NCBI GenBank assembly: GCA_039028635.1
Contig: JBCCHV010000002.1
Coordinates: 145,150 to 209,149, forward strand
Reading direction: 5' to 3'
Origin: Acidobacteriota bacterium
GTDB taxonomy: Bacteria > Acidobacteriota > Thermoanaerobaculia > Multivoradales > JBCCEF01
Length of the DNA: 64,000 bases
The notes under the pieces: model-generated
Databases searched by the model: none
Told to the model about the DNA's origin: nothing
The model's input: only the letters and a program-made list of their open reading frames with translations
Made by a program: the position numbers and the translations under genes
Part shown: one piece after another, positions 41,347 to 54,099 of the stretch
Layout of the letters: each line of letters begins with the position of its first letter
Position numbering within the stretch: the stretch's first letter is position 1

Positions 41347-42201
41347 ATGACCGAGCGACGCCTGCGCAGCACCTTACTCTCTAGCTCCTACGATTCTCCC
41401 GCCGGAACCGTCACGCCGGCTCCGCGAGCCGCCTGGGATCGACTGCTGCACCTGCTTTTTCCGGCTCCCTGTCTGAGCTGCGAGAGGCCGCTGCCGACGG
41501 GCCGAAGAGCGCTCGCCCTCTGCCTGCCTTGTCGCGGACGGCTGCTGCGCTGCCGAGCCTGCCATTGCGCCGGCTGCGGCCTGAGTCTCGCTCCGTCGCC
41601 CGGCACCGCCCGCTACCAGCTCTGCACCGCCTGCTCACTGCGCCCCCCCGCCTGTCGGCGAATCTGGACACCCTGGATCTACGGTCCGCCCCTCGCCGAA
41701 GTCCTCCAGGCCTTCAAGTTCGGTCGCCTCGACTACCTCGGCCGCGATCTCGCCGAGAGTGCCCTCGAAGAGATCGGCTGCGTGCTCGAAGAAGCGGAGG
41801 TAGTCGTACCGGTACCGCTCCATTGGCGACGACGAATGGAGCGCAGGTTCAACCAGGCCGAAGCCATCGCCCAGCCGCTGGCTCGGGCCCTCCGGCGTCC
41901 CATGGTCCAGGCCCTGAGACGCCGCCAGGCGACCCGGCCCCAAACCTCCCTGCCGAGACGAGAACGCCTCCGCAACCCGCGCCGCGCCTTCGTGGCACGG
42001 CGACGCCAAGGCCAGCGAGTCGCCGGCCGTCGAGTCCTCCTGGTCGACGACGTCTTGACCACCGGCGCCACCCTCGAAGCGGCAGCCCGCAGCCTGCAGC
42101 GGGCCGGTGCCCGGGAGGTGTTGGGCTTGGCAATTGCCCGTAGCTTGCCCCTGCCGGAGCCGGGCGCAGTGAATCCAGGAGCCGAAACACCGCGGAAATA
42201 G
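41347..42201 (+). CDS. comF: ComF family phosphoribosyltransferase-like protein
   Basis: 284 aa from the ATG at 41347 after GGAGGATCCGATCC; the in-frame start at 41299 is less likely. The zinc region has the ComF cysteine pairs (CLSCERPLP, CLPCRGRLLRCRACHCAGCG, CTAC). The C-terminal half is a type I phosphoribosyltransferase fold with the family signatures VPVPLHWRRRMERRFNQAE and RRVLLVDDVLTTGATLEAAA. ComF proteins work in uptake and processing of transforming DNA; in many bacteria their exact role is unclear. It lies alone here. Confidence 0.9.
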   Translation: MTERRLRSTLLSSSYDSPAGTVTPAPRAAWDRLLHLLFPAPCLSCERPLPTGRRALALCLPCRGRLLRCRACHCAGCGLSLAPSPGTARYQLCTACSLRPPACRRIWTPWIYGPPLAEVLQAFKFGRLDYLGRDLAESALEEIGCVLEEAEVVVPVPLHWRRRMERRFNQAEAIAQPLARALRRPMVQALRRRQATRPQTSLPRRERLRNPRRAFVARRRQGQRVAGRRVLLVDDVLTTGATLEAAARSLQRAGAREVLGLAIARSLPLPEPGAVNPGAETPRK

Positions 42202-42291
42202 TTCAGGAGGCAAAGTATTCCGAAGATCCAGGGCGTCGACAGAGGGGTCGAAAAATGTACTCCCCTACTGCCCTACGCGCTGCCCCTTCGA

Positions 42292-42321
42292 TTGACATCA
42301 AGCATCAGCGAGACCTATACT
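42292..42321 (+). promoter_or_regulatory. Sigma-70-type promoter
   Basis: TTGACA (42292-42297), an 18-bp spacer and TATACT (42316-42321). Transcription near 42328 would leave a ~26-nt leader before the ATG at 42354, which rules out the in-frame start at 42255. Confidence 0.75.
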
Positions 42322-42353
42322 TTCGCTTCATAGGCACGTCGAGATTCAGCTCC

Positions 42354-44300
42354 ATGAAAAGACTCCAACACCTCCCGATCGCCTCCTTAGCGCTCCTTGC
42401 AGCCTTCGGAGCTCTCCTCCTCGCAGGGTCCAATCCGGCCCTCGCCGAGGCGGCTGATTCGGGAGCTTCCGGTGCCCTGGCGGTTCAGCCGGGGATCGGC
42501 GGCCAGGTGTTCGGAGCGACGGCCCCCTTGGTGGCCGCCACGGTGTACGCCTACGATCTCGCCGAAGCCAAGATCCACAAAGTCTCGACGGACAGCGATG
42601 GCCGCTTTCTGTTCAGCGCCATTCCCGCCGGCCTCTACAAGGTGATCGCCCACAAGCCGGGATTCGTCCCGGGGGTGCTCAAGATCACCCGCATCACGGC
42701 CGACATGGACCAGTTCCTCGAGCTTCGCCTCGATGAGGTTCGCACCAGCTTCGGCGAGCCGGTCAACGACTACTGGAAGGCCCGCGCCGAAGTGCCGTCG
42801 GACGTCCTGCGCGATATCGAGATGACGGAGATCGCGCAAGCGGCTGCGGCAGATGCCAGCCGACTGTCGCGCCTGGCGGCGATTCCGACCCGCTTCCAGA
42901 CCTCGATGGCCGTCCACTCCGGCGTCGACGAGGTCTCCGCCGGCGACAGCCAGGTGATGGGCGGCAAGGTCGGCATCCACGGCCGCGTCGGCGAAATGCG
43001 CGTCGGCCTGGCCGGCGACTTCTTGCAGCTCGAGCCGGCCACCTACTCGGCGACCCAGCCGGGGAGCTCCATGGTCGGCGAGACCAGCGCCCTGTCGCTG
43101 CAGATGGCCAATGACCGCGGCATGGAGCTGCAGGTCAGCTCGCGCAGCAACCGCCTGGCCGGCGATGGTGCTCCGGTGGACCTCCAGCACTACCGCATCA
43201 ACGTGTCGAGCGACATCGGCGAGCACGGACACTCCAGCCTCACCGCCGGCTACACCAGCGAGAACAACTTTCACCGTCGCGGCTTCAGCGATCCCATGGC
43301 TGTCCCGGAGGCTTCCCGCTCCTGGCACCTGGCGGGCTCCTACGAAACTCACCTGACGGAGCGTGCCAGCCTGCAAACCGGCATCCGCTACCGCGAGCTC
43401 GAAGCCGGATCGAGCAGCGATCCGCTCTTCGGAGGCTCTGCCGAAGAGCGCTTCGACGTCTTCGGTCTCGGCTCGCAGCGTTTGCTGCCGACGATGCTGG
43501 TGAAGTACGGCATCTACGCCTCGATGGTCAACGGCAACATGTCGTTGATCCCGCAGGGCGGCGTGGTGGTCCAGCTCACTCCCAAGTGGCAGGCCTCGGC
43601 CCTCGCCAGTCAGAAGGTCGACAGCGATCGCGAGGCCTACAATCAGCCGCGCGCCTTCCTGCCGGTCTATTTCGGAGAGACCGGCGGCTGCGACCAGAAC
43701 CTTCAGTCCTGCTACCAGGTGACCGTCAGCCACCTGAAGAGCGATGAAGAGAACCTCTCTCTCGGCGCCATCCACCGCGAGTACGACGAGATCGAGAAGC
43801 TCTACTTCGACGAAGACTTCTTCAACCGCTTCGAGAGCCTCTACCTGGTCCCCGGCGACCAGCTCCCGGAGCTGCAGTTCGCGATCAGTCGGCGGCTGAG
43901 CCCGAACATTCACACCCGCCTCGAGTCGAGCGTCGCGCAGGGCGGTGGGGGCACCTTCCAGGCCGCCGACCGCACCACCTGGGAAAACGACGTGCGCTAC
44001 GTGGTGACCTCCCTGGACACCCAGTTCCAGGCCACCGCCACCGGCGTCTACCTGGCCTTCCACCACCTCAACCAGAGTCTCGAGTCGGACAACGTGGCGG
44101 CATCGGCCGAAGAGGCCTTCGCCGTCGAGCGCCTGCAGGTGCGACTGACCCAGGACCTCAATTTCCTGCGCGCCCTCGCCGCCGATTGGGCTCTCAACTT
44201 CAACATGGAGCTCAGCCGCGGCTCATCGCCCTACGTCACGACGGCGGAAGAGGACAACATCCGCAAGCGCTTGCTCGGTGGCATCGCGGTTTCTTTCTAG
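42354..44300 (+). CDS. Outer-membrane beta-barrel with N-terminal carboxypeptidase-regulatory domain
   Basis: 648 aa. Signal peptide (IASLALLAAFGALLLAGSNP ending near ALAEA). Residues ~45-125 form a carboxypeptidase-regulatory (transthyretin-like) domain: IGGQVFGATAPLVAATVYAY, STDSDGRFLFSAIPAGLYKV. The rest (~190-648) is strand-rich with alternating hydrophobicity (VGIHGRVGEMRVGLAGDFLQ, SSLTAGYTSENNF, TMLVKYGIYASMV) and ends in GGIAVSF with a terminal Phe. This is the layout of TonB-dependent-receptor-like barrels without a plug domain. The substrate is unknown. It is transcribed from the promoter at 42292-42321. Confidence 0.82.
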   Translation: MKRLQHLPIASLALLAAFGALLLAGSNPALAEAADSGASGALAVQPGIGGQVFGATAPLVAATVYAYDLAEAKIHKVSTDSDGRFLFSAIPAGLYKVIAHKPGFVPGVLKITRITADMDQFLELRLDEVRTSFGEPVNDYWKARAEVPSDVLRDIEMTEIAQAAAADASRLSRLAAIPTRFQTSMAVHSGVDEVSAGDSQVMGGKVGIHGRVGEMRVGLAGDFLQLEPATYSATQPGSSMVGETSALSLQMANDRGMELQVSSRSNRLAGDGAPVDLQHYRINVSSDIGEHGHSSLTAGYTSENNFHRRGFSDPMAVPEASRSWHLAGSYETHLTERASLQTGIRYRELEAGSSSDPLFGGSAEERFDVFGLGSQRLLPTMLVKYGIYASMVNGNMSLIPQGGVVVQLTPKWQASALASQKVDSDREAYNQPRAFLPVYFGETGGCDQNLQSCYQVTVSHLKSDEENLSLGAIHREYDEIEKLYFDEDFFNRFESLYLVPGDQLPELQFAISRRLSPNIHTRLESSVAQGGGGTFQAADRTTWENDVRYVVTSLDTQFQATATGVYLAFHHLNQSLESDNVAASAEEAFAVERLQVRLTQDLNFLRALAADWALNFNMELSRGSSPYVTTAEEDNIRKRLLGGIAVSF

Positions 44301-44340
44301 CCTCCCCCACGAACGATTGAATCCAACCCTCTGGATTCCG

Positions 44341-44354
44341 TTCAATGCATTGAA
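44341..44354. promoter_or_regulatory. Perfect 14-bp palindrome upstream of a sigma-54 promoter
   Basis: TTCAATGCATTGAA is its own reverse complement and lies ~62 bp upstream of the -24 element at 44416. It follows an inverted repeat GAATCCA-N6-TGGATTC (44319-44338), which may be the terminator of the barrel gene. A binding site for the NtrC-type regulator at 47366 is possible. Confidence 0.4.
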
Positions 44355-44415
44355 GGAAAAGCAGGAAATTCCCTTCTACGAAGGCCATTTGGGGCCTAAT
44401 CAAATTTTTGGTCGG

Positions 44416-44431
44416 TGGCACGGATTCTGCT
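44416..44431 (+). promoter_or_regulatory. Sigma-54 promoter of the kinase/regulator operon
   Basis: TGGCACGGATTCTGCT: GG and GC are 10 bp apart and only the first T of TTGC deviates from consensus. Transcription would begin near 44442, giving a ~120-nt leader. Confidence 0.72.
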
Positions 44432-44561
44432 TCAGTAGGTTGGACTGAAGTCCTCTCGGGTCCGGGATGAAGAACGTCGGGTCGATGACCGAAATCGAGT
44501 TCTCGCCTGGAGAGTGCCCGCACCGTCGCGCGACACGCCCTGGAGGATTCACGAGAATCCG

Positions 44562-48748
<4,187 letters not shown>

Positions 48749-48857
48749 GCTCCGCCGGAGGGCCTCCGGGCCGGATACAATCACCTCTTCGATCCGACCG
48801 CCGACGGCTCGTCGGCAGGCCTCCCGTTCGAACTTCTGATCAGAAAGAAGCGCGCCC

Positions 48858-51521
48858 GTGAATCTCGTGAAGCCCTCGTCTGAAGCTCTCGTCGTAGGAT
48901 GGTTGGCCCTCTTCTTCGCTGCCGGCCTGCAGGGCAGCGCCGGAGCCCAGGAACCGGCCTGGCTCGGCGAGCGCTCCGACCGGGCCGAGCTCGCCCTGCC
49001 GACGGTCAACGCGAAGCTACCCTCACCGGCCGAGTTCCTGGGCTATCGCCTCGGCGAGCGCTTCACCCGCAGCCACGAAGTGCGGGCCTACTTCGAGAAG
49101 CTCGCCGCTGTCTCGCCGCGGCTCGAGCTCTTCGAGTACGGCCACTCCTACGAAGATCGGCCCCTGCTGCTCGCCGCCATCTCGAGCCCGGAGAATCTCG
49201 CCCGCCTCGCCGCGATTCGCGATCGGCAGCAGCTCCTCGCCAACGAACCCGCCGGCATCGAGGATGAGGAGCGCCAAGCGCTGGTCGAGGAGCAGCCGGC
49301 CATCCTCTGGTTGGGCTACGGCGTCCATGGCGACGAGTCGTCCTCCCCCGAAGCCGCCCTCGCCACCGCCTATCTCCTCGCCGGCGGCCAGGGCGAGGTC
49401 GAAGGCTGGCTCGACGAAACCGTCGTGCTGATCGATCCGGTGTCGAATCCCGACGGTCGCGAGCGCTACATCGGCGACTTCGAGCAGCAGCGCGGACGCC
49501 TCGCGAGCAGCTGGCGCTCCTCGGCAGAGCATCGCCAACGCTGGCCCGGTGGACGCTTCAACCACTACCTGATCGACCTCAACCGCGACTGGAGCTGGGC
49601 GACCCAGATCGAGACCCGCCACCGCATCGCCGCCTACCGCCAGTGGGAACCGGTGGTGCACGTCGACCTGCACGAGATGGACGAGGAGTCGAGCTACTTC
49701 TTTCCTCCCTCCGCGGCACCCCTCAACCCCTTCATCGACCAGCGGGTCGAGTACTGGCTCGATATCTTTGGTCGCGGCAACGCGCAGGCCTTCGACGACC
49801 TCGGCTGGCTCTACTTCAAGGCCGAAGACTTCGATCTCTTCTACCCCGGCTACGGCGACTCCTATCCCAGCCTGCGGGGCGCCGTCGGCATGACCTACGA
49901 GATGGCCGGAGGCGGTTCGGCGGGCACCCGAGTGGTGCTCTCGGACGGTTCCACGCTGACTCTGGCGGACCGCGTCGCCCGCCACCTGGTCACCTCCCTC
50001 GCCACCCTCGAGACCACCGCCACCAAGCGCCTTCGGCTGGTCTCCGACTTCGTCGCCAGCCGCCTCGAGAACCAGCGCGAAAAAAGCCCCCGCACCTACC
50101 TGTGGGAGGCCGGCTGGGCCGAGGCCGAGGCCCTCGCTCGGCTGCTCTCGCTGCACGGCATCGCCGTCGAGCGACTGGGCCGGCGCAGCGACCTCGAGGT
50201 GCGCCCGACGACCAGCGCGGTGCCGCGCAAGCATCGCTTCCAAAGCGGCGCCTACGCCGTCTCCTCGGCTCAACCCCTCGGCGACCTGGCCCGCACCCTG
50301 CTCGAAACCAACACGTCGATGCCCTCGCGCTTCCTCCTCGAGCAACGCCAGCGCCTCGAGCAGAACCTCGAAACCGAGTTCTACGACATCACCGCCTGGG
50401 CCTTGCCGCTGGCCTTTCAGGTCCCGGTGTGGAGTAGCGATCAGCCGGTCCCAGACCTCAAGGCCTATGCCCCCGGCGCCAACGGCTTCGACGAAGCGAT
50501 CGAGCTGCCAGCGGCCCGCGGTGCCATCGAAGGCGCCGGTCGCGTCGGCTACCTGGTGCCCTGGGGCGGCCTCGCCGGCTACCGCGCCGCCGCCAGGCTG
50601 CAGTCCGCCGGGGTGCGCTATCGCCTCGCCCTCACCGGCTTCCAGATCGAGAAGCAGCCCTACGGCCCGGGCTCCCTTTTCGTCCCCCGCACGGGCAATC
50701 CGGAAAACCTCGATGAGCTGATTCGCGACATCGCCCACAGCACTGGCCTGACCATCGAGCGGGTCGGCACTTCCTTCTCCACCTACGGCATCTCCCTCGG
50801 CTCCGACAAAGCTCAGCGGGTGCGCCCGGTGCGCATCGGTCTGCTCGGCGGCCGCGGCATTCAAGCCACCAGCTTCGGGGCCCTCTGGCACCTTCTCGAC
50901 CGCGTCGTCGAAGCGCCGGTGACGCGCCTGCCAATGAGCGGTCTGCGGGATCAGGATCTGGCGGGACTCGATGTCGTCGTCCTGCCGGACGGCCGCTTCG
51001 GCAACGGCGAAGGTCCCCTTGGCGACGCCGCCAGCGGCGCCCTCGAGCGCTGGCTGCGCTCCGGAGGCCTGTTGATCGCCGTCGGCCGCTCCCTCGACTG
51101 GTTACAGCATCGCGAGCTCACCGACCTCGCGTGGCGCGAAGAGGAGTCGAAGCCGGTGCCGTCGACCCCCGGAGCCGCGGTCTCGACGCTGTTGAACGGC
51201 AACAGCCCGCTGACCGCCGGCTTGACCGCCGCTCCCGCCGTGCTGATCCAGGGCAGCCGCCTGGTGAAACCCCTCGAAGACCGCCACGGCAACCTCCTGC
51301 GGGTGGCCGAGAGCGACCCGGTGGTCGCCGGCATGATGTGGCAGGAAGCGCGCGAAGCGGTCGCCGGAACGCTGCTCGTCGGCAGCGAGCGGGTCGACCG
51401 CGGTCGGCTGGTCTATTTCGCCCAGGATCCGGCCTTCCGGGTGTTCTGGCGCAGCACCATGCCGATCCTCCTCAACGCCGCCCTGCACGGACCGAGCTGG
51501 GGTGTCGACCGCTTGCCTTAG
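48858..51521 (+). CDS. Secreted M14-family zinc carboxypeptidase
   Basis: 887 aa from a GTG at 48858. A signal peptide (VVGWLALFFAAGLQGSAGAQ) precedes an M14 domain (~55-390). Zinc ligands are in LGYGVHGDESSSPEAALA (His, Glu) and VHVDLHEMD (His), substrate-side residues are in IDPVSNPDGRERY and LIDLNRDWSW, and the catalytic Glu is likely in GMTYEMAGGG. A ~480-aa C-terminal region follows with strand/helix alternation and a glutamine-amidotransferase-like fold (LGGRGIQATSFGALWHLLDR, LDVVVLPDGRFGNG). Proteins of this layout occur widely in Bacteroidota and Acidobacteriota as exported peptidases. It converges with the dipeptidase gene at 51552. Confidence 0.88.
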   Translation: MNLVKPSSEALVVGWLALFFAAGLQGSAGAQEPAWLGERSDRAELALPTVNAKLPSPAEFLGYRLGERFTRSHEVRAYFEKLAAVSPRLELFEYGHSYEDRPLLLAAISSPENLARLAAIRDRQQLLANEPAGIEDEERQALVEEQPAILWLGYGVHGDESSSPEAALATAYLLAGGQGEVEGWLDETVVLIDPVSNPDGRERYIGDFEQQRGRLASSWRSSAEHRQRWPGGRFNHYLIDLNRDWSWATQIETRHRIAAYRQWEPVVHVDLHEMDEESSYFFPPSAAPLNPFIDQRVEYWLDIFGRGNAQAFDDLGWLYFKAEDFDLFYPGYGDSYPSLRGAVGMTYEMAGGGSAGTRVVLSDGSTLTLADRVARHLVTSLATLETTATKRLRLVSDFVASRLENQREKSPRTYLWEAGWAEAEALARLLSLHGIAVERLGRRSDLEVRPTTSAVPRKHRFQSGAYAVSSAQPLGDLARTLLETNTSMPSRFLLEQRQRLEQNLETEFYDITAWALPLAFQVPVWSSDQPVPDLKAYAPGANGFDEAIELPAARGAIEGAGRVGYLVPWGGLAGYRAAARLQSAGVRYRLALTGFQIEKQPYGPGSLFVPRTGNPENLDELIRDIAHSTGLTIERVGTSFSTYGISLGSDKAQRVRPVRIGLLGGRGIQATSFGALWHLLDRVVEAPVTRLPMSGLRDQDLAGLDVVVLPDGRFGNGEGPLGDAASGALERWLRSGGLLIAVGRSLDWLQHRELTDLAWREEESKPVPSTPGAAVSTLLNGNSPLTAGLTAAPAVLIQGSRLVKPLEDRHGNLLRVAESDPVVAGMMWQEAREAVAGTLLVGSERVDRGRLVYFAQDPAFRVFWRSTMPILLNAALHGPSWGVDRLP

Positions 51522-51528
51522 ACGCTGA

Positions 51529-51554
51529 CCCGTCCTTCTCACCGGATCTCGCTA
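51529..51554. repeat. Solo end resembling the TIR element terminus
   Basis: CCCGTCCTTCTCACC (51529-51543) followed by GCTAGCCCG (51551-51559) carries both halves of the terminal repeat of the element at 1785-1970, in altered order and spacing. No second end lies nearby. The CTA is the stop of the dipeptidase gene. Possibly a scar or chance. Confidence 0.3.
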
Positions 51555-52628
51555 GCCCGAAATTCGTTCCGCTGCGGCGAGAACGCGCAGGAAGTTCTCC
51601 CCCGCAATCCCCCGAATCGCTGCCGGCGGCAGGCCACGTTGGCGCAGAGCCGTCATCAGGTCCGGGAAGCGACGCACGTCCTCGAAACCCTCGAGGGTCT
51701 CGCTGATGCCGTCGAAGTCGGTCCCCAGGCCGACGTGCTCTTCGCCCACCACCTCGACCCAGTGGAGGATGTGATCGACGTAGGACGAGAGCGGCACGGC
51801 GGGCAGTGGATCGGCCTCGAGAACCTCAGCGACCCGGGCCTCGAGCTCCGCCGGCGAGAGGTCCTCGGAAAGCCACGGGGTCACCTTCGCCAGCCGGCGG
51901 CGGTAGACCTCGGCGGCCGACGCCGACACGAAGGCGGGATAGGAGTTCACCATCACCACACCTCCCCAGCGAGCGATGTCGCGCCCCAAGCTGTCGCTCA
52001 GGTTGCGCGGCAGGTCGCAGAGGCTGCGAGCACAACTGTGGCTGGCGATGATCGGTGAGCGCAGGGCGTCGAGGGCGTGCAAGACGGCATCGTCGGAAGC
52101 GTGGGAAACATCGAGCAGAACGCCCCGGCGCTTCATCTCCCGCACCAGGCGCACGCCGCCATCGGAAAGGCCACGATGGATCTCGTCGGCACCGGCCGCG
52201 TCGCACCACTCGTGGCTTTCGAGATGGGTCGCGGTGACGTAGCGCACGCCCCAGCCGACCACTTTCTCGAGCACCCCCGACAAGCCAAGAGGACGGCCGT
52301 TCTCCACCGCCCACAGCACCCCGACAGCGCCGATGGACACCACCCGCCGCACCTGCTCCGCGGTCACCACCTCCTCGAGCCCGCCGGGCTCGAGATACCG
52401 CCTCAGGCCCTCGTACTGGGTGACCAGCCGCTCGGCCCCCGCTTCCGGGGTCAGGGACGAAGGCACGTAGAGGGCAGCCACGAAGGCCGACACTCCTCCC
52501 TCCCGCAATCGCGGCAGATCGAGGTGCCCATCCTCGAGCCGCTGACGAGGATCCGCCGGGGAATTCAACAGCCGCGACGGCAGGTCCGTGTGACCGTCGA
52601 CGATGTAGAGATCAGAGCGAGACGCCAT
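51552..52628 (-). CDS. Membrane-dipeptidase-like M19 peptidase
   Basis: 358 aa, no signal peptide. The zinc ligands of the renal dipeptidase family are visible: HTD in YIVDGHTDLPSRLL, a bridging Glu in VLWAVENGRPLG, His in LLDVSHASDD and in PIIASHSCARSLCDLPRNLS, and the Asp in GLGTDFDGISETLEGFEDVR. The enzyme cleaves dipeptides, including those with a D-residue at the C-terminal side, and some act on other amides. Together with the M14 gene it suggests peptide catabolism. Confidence 0.93.
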   Translation of the reverse strand: MASRSDLYIVDGHTDLPSRLLNSPADPRQRLEDGHLDLPRLREGGVSAFVAALYVPSSLTPEAGAERLVTQYEGLRRYLEPGGLEEVVTAEQVRRVVSIGAVGVLWAVENGRPLGLSGVLEKVVGWGVRYVTATHLESHEWCDAAGADEIHRGLSDGGVRLVREMKRRGVLLDVSHASDDAVLHALDALRSPIIASHSCARSLCDLPRNLSDSLGRDIARWGGVVMVNSYPAFVSASAAEVYRRRLAKVTPWLSEDLSPAELEARVAEVLEADPLPAVPLSSYVDHILHWVEVVGEEHVGLGTDFDGISETLEGFEDVRRFPDLMTALRQRGLPPAAIRGIAGENFLRVLAAAERISG

Positions 52629-52648
52629 CGCTGCAGTCTAGCGCGACG

Positions 52649-52802
52649 TTCTCACCAGATCTCTTGGCGAAAAGGTCGAAGGTTGCGGAAGATGCAAGGC
52701 ATCGGCCGGTGCCGCGACGACGCCGTACTGCGAGGAGTGCAGCCGGCCGATAACGCAGCAGATTCTGTGACCTACGGCCTTGTAGCCGAGTGCTGGTGAG
52801 AA
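52649..52802. mobile_element. TIR element, copy 2 (154 bp)
   Basis: TTCTCACCAG (52649-52658) and CTGGTGAGAA (52793-52802) are perfect inverted ends. The interior shares GAAGATGCAA, CGACGACGCCGTACT, CTGCGAGGAG and GATAACGCAGCAGATTC with copy 1. The 9-bp inner stem pairs 52701-52709 with 52743-52751. Three of its base pairs differ from copy 1, each with a matching change on the other arm. It lacks a 9-nt internal duplication present in copy 1 and sits 20 bp upstream of the dipeptidase start. Confidence 0.7.
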
Positions 52803-52833
52803 GCTCGGACGGGCTGGCGGAGGGAGAGAGGGT

Positions 52834-52909
52834 AATAACCCGGGCGGAACAGTCGAGGGGCCATTCGACTCATTCCGCCCGGGTCTCCGGGACACAGAGT
52901 CCCCGAGGT
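52834..52909. repeat. Structured 76-bp repeat, unit 1
   Basis: Outer stem ACCCGGGCGGAA (52838-52849) with TTCCGCCCGGGT (52873-52884), inner stem AGTCGA (52851-52856) with TCGACT (52865-52870), loop GGGGCCAT, then a conserved tail CTCCGGGACACA. A second unit starts exactly 120 bp downstream. It resembles a DNA cruciform or an RNA hairpin. Confidence 0.7.
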
Positions 52910-52953
52910 CTGGCGCGCCCGCTGGGCGCCGGGCACTCGACGGAAAATCGGTC

Positions 52954-53029
52954 AATAACCCGGGCGGAACGGTCGAGGGGCCATTCGACCGCTACCGCCC
53001 GGGTCTCCGGGACACAAAGCCCCCGAGAT
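52954..53029. repeat. Structured 76-bp repeat, unit 2
   Basis: Same architecture as unit 1, 120 bp away. The inner stem is GGTCGA (52971-52976) with TCGACC (52985-52990): relative to unit 1, an A-T pair became G-C on both arms. Outer stem ACCCGGGCGG/CCGCCCGGGT. Its end abuts the stop of the peptidase remnant at 53030. Confidence 0.7.
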
Positions 53030-53281
53030 TTAATTCGTGTTCTCGGCGAAGTATTCGTGGCGGTTGGCGTTTTGGATCGCCCACCCGAATGCGGTCTTCG
53101 CCGAAACATTGCACGCCATCACGCCGAAGGCCGCATCGCCGCTGCCCGCGACGACATCGAAACGGCCCAGCTGTTGATCGAAGGTCACCACCGGACTGTC
53201 GCTCCCGACCCGCGGCGCGCTCCGACTCACGCAGCGGATGATCGACAGCGAGGGGCGGTGGGAATTCCTCAGCATGCTCAT
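53030..53281 (-). pseudogene. Remnant of an M35-like (Asp-zincin) metalloendopeptidase
   Basis: The last ~52 residues of this 83-aa frame (GRFDVVAGSGDAAFGVMACN, AIQNANRHEYFAENTN) resemble the C-terminus of Asp-zincin peptidases, where HExxH is followed by VAGTDD-type and NADNHEYFAEN-type sequence. Here the HExxH position reads FDQQLGRF, so both catalytic His are lost, and nothing of the family precedes it. A decayed fragment. Confidence 0.5.
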
Positions 53282-53673
53282 AGCCTCATCGGAGTACTTT
53301 CTCAGTGATGCGACTCGCGTCTGGATGAGGCTCTTCGAGGAAAGCCGAATCGCGAATGCTGCGGGGTCTCTGAACGGCGCCGCTCACGGAGTGACTACCC
53401 TAAAGACTCTAGCGAACCCTTTCACCAGATCCAACATGCATAGTGATCGATTTATCCCCTGAAATCCGCGAATTGCGCCAGTTCCTTGGGCAGATCGTCC
53501 GATCACGGCTATACGTACCTCGGTCATATGAGCTACGCTGGAGCCTCTCTTGAAGGCTGTAGGACTTCACTCGACGGCGCTCGCAGACCCCGAGCTCGGG
53601 ATCCACGAACGTTGGTCGGGAAGTGGCCCCCGGGCCTGAATCTGGTTCAGACCGTACCCGGCGAGGAGGACCT
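53282..53673. other. Non-coding stretch before the Lrp-type gene
   Basis: About 390 bp, less GC-rich than its neighbours. Several short frames, none convincing. It probably holds more decayed sequence plus the promoter of the regulator at 53674. I see no clear promoter or hairpin. Confidence 0.4.
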
Positions 53674-54099
53674 ATGCGCAAGGAGCACCGCGAGCTGCTG
53701 AGGGAGCTGGAAACGAACGCCCGCCAGTCCACCGCCGAGCTCGCCCGCAAGCTCAAAGTGTCGCGATCGACGGTCCAGAACCGCCTCGAGCGTCTCGAAG
53801 AGAGCGGCATCATCGCCGGCTACACCATCCGCTACGGCCCGGAAGCGGACCGCGACGGCCTGCGGGCCCACGTCATGGTGCGGGTCAATCCCAATCTGTC
53901 GCTGCCGATTCGCGAAACCCTGCGCAAGCGCACGGAGATTCGCGCCCTCTACAGCATCAGCGGCGAGTACGATCTGATCGCGGTGGTCGAGGCCAGCAGT
54001 CCCGATGCGTTGCTCCAGCTCCTCGACTGCATTCGGGGTCTCGACGGCGTGCTGGAGACCAACACGTCGGTGCTCCTCTCGGCCCTGCTCAATCGCTGA
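53674..54099 (+). CDS. Lrp/AsnC family transcriptional regulator
   Basis: 141 aa from the ATG at 53674 after GAGGAGGACCT. N-terminal winged helix: LLRELETNARQSTAELARKL followed by KVSRSTVQNRLERLEESGII. C-terminal RAM/AsnC effector domain: LRAHVMVRVNPNLSLPIRET, IRALYSISGEYDLIAVVEAS. Such proteins form octamers and respond to amino acids. Target genes are not evident; rpmE downstream is 160 bp away and probably separate. Confidence 0.92.
   Translation: MRKEHRELLRELETNARQSTAELARKLKVSRSTVQNRLERLEESGIIAGYTIRYGPEADRDGLRAHVMVRVNPNLSLPIRETLRKRTEIRALYSISGEYDLIAVVEASSPDALLQLLDCIRGLDGVLETNTSVLLSALLNR

Noticed and set aside
42255..42353. Upstream ATG for the barrel protein
   Set aside because: It lies before a strong -35/-10 promoter and would place non-signal residues ahead of a good signal peptide starting at 42354.
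49023..50891. 622-aa minus-strand frame opposite the M14 peptidase gene
   Set aside because: No ribosome site or domain; the plus strand has the full zinc site.
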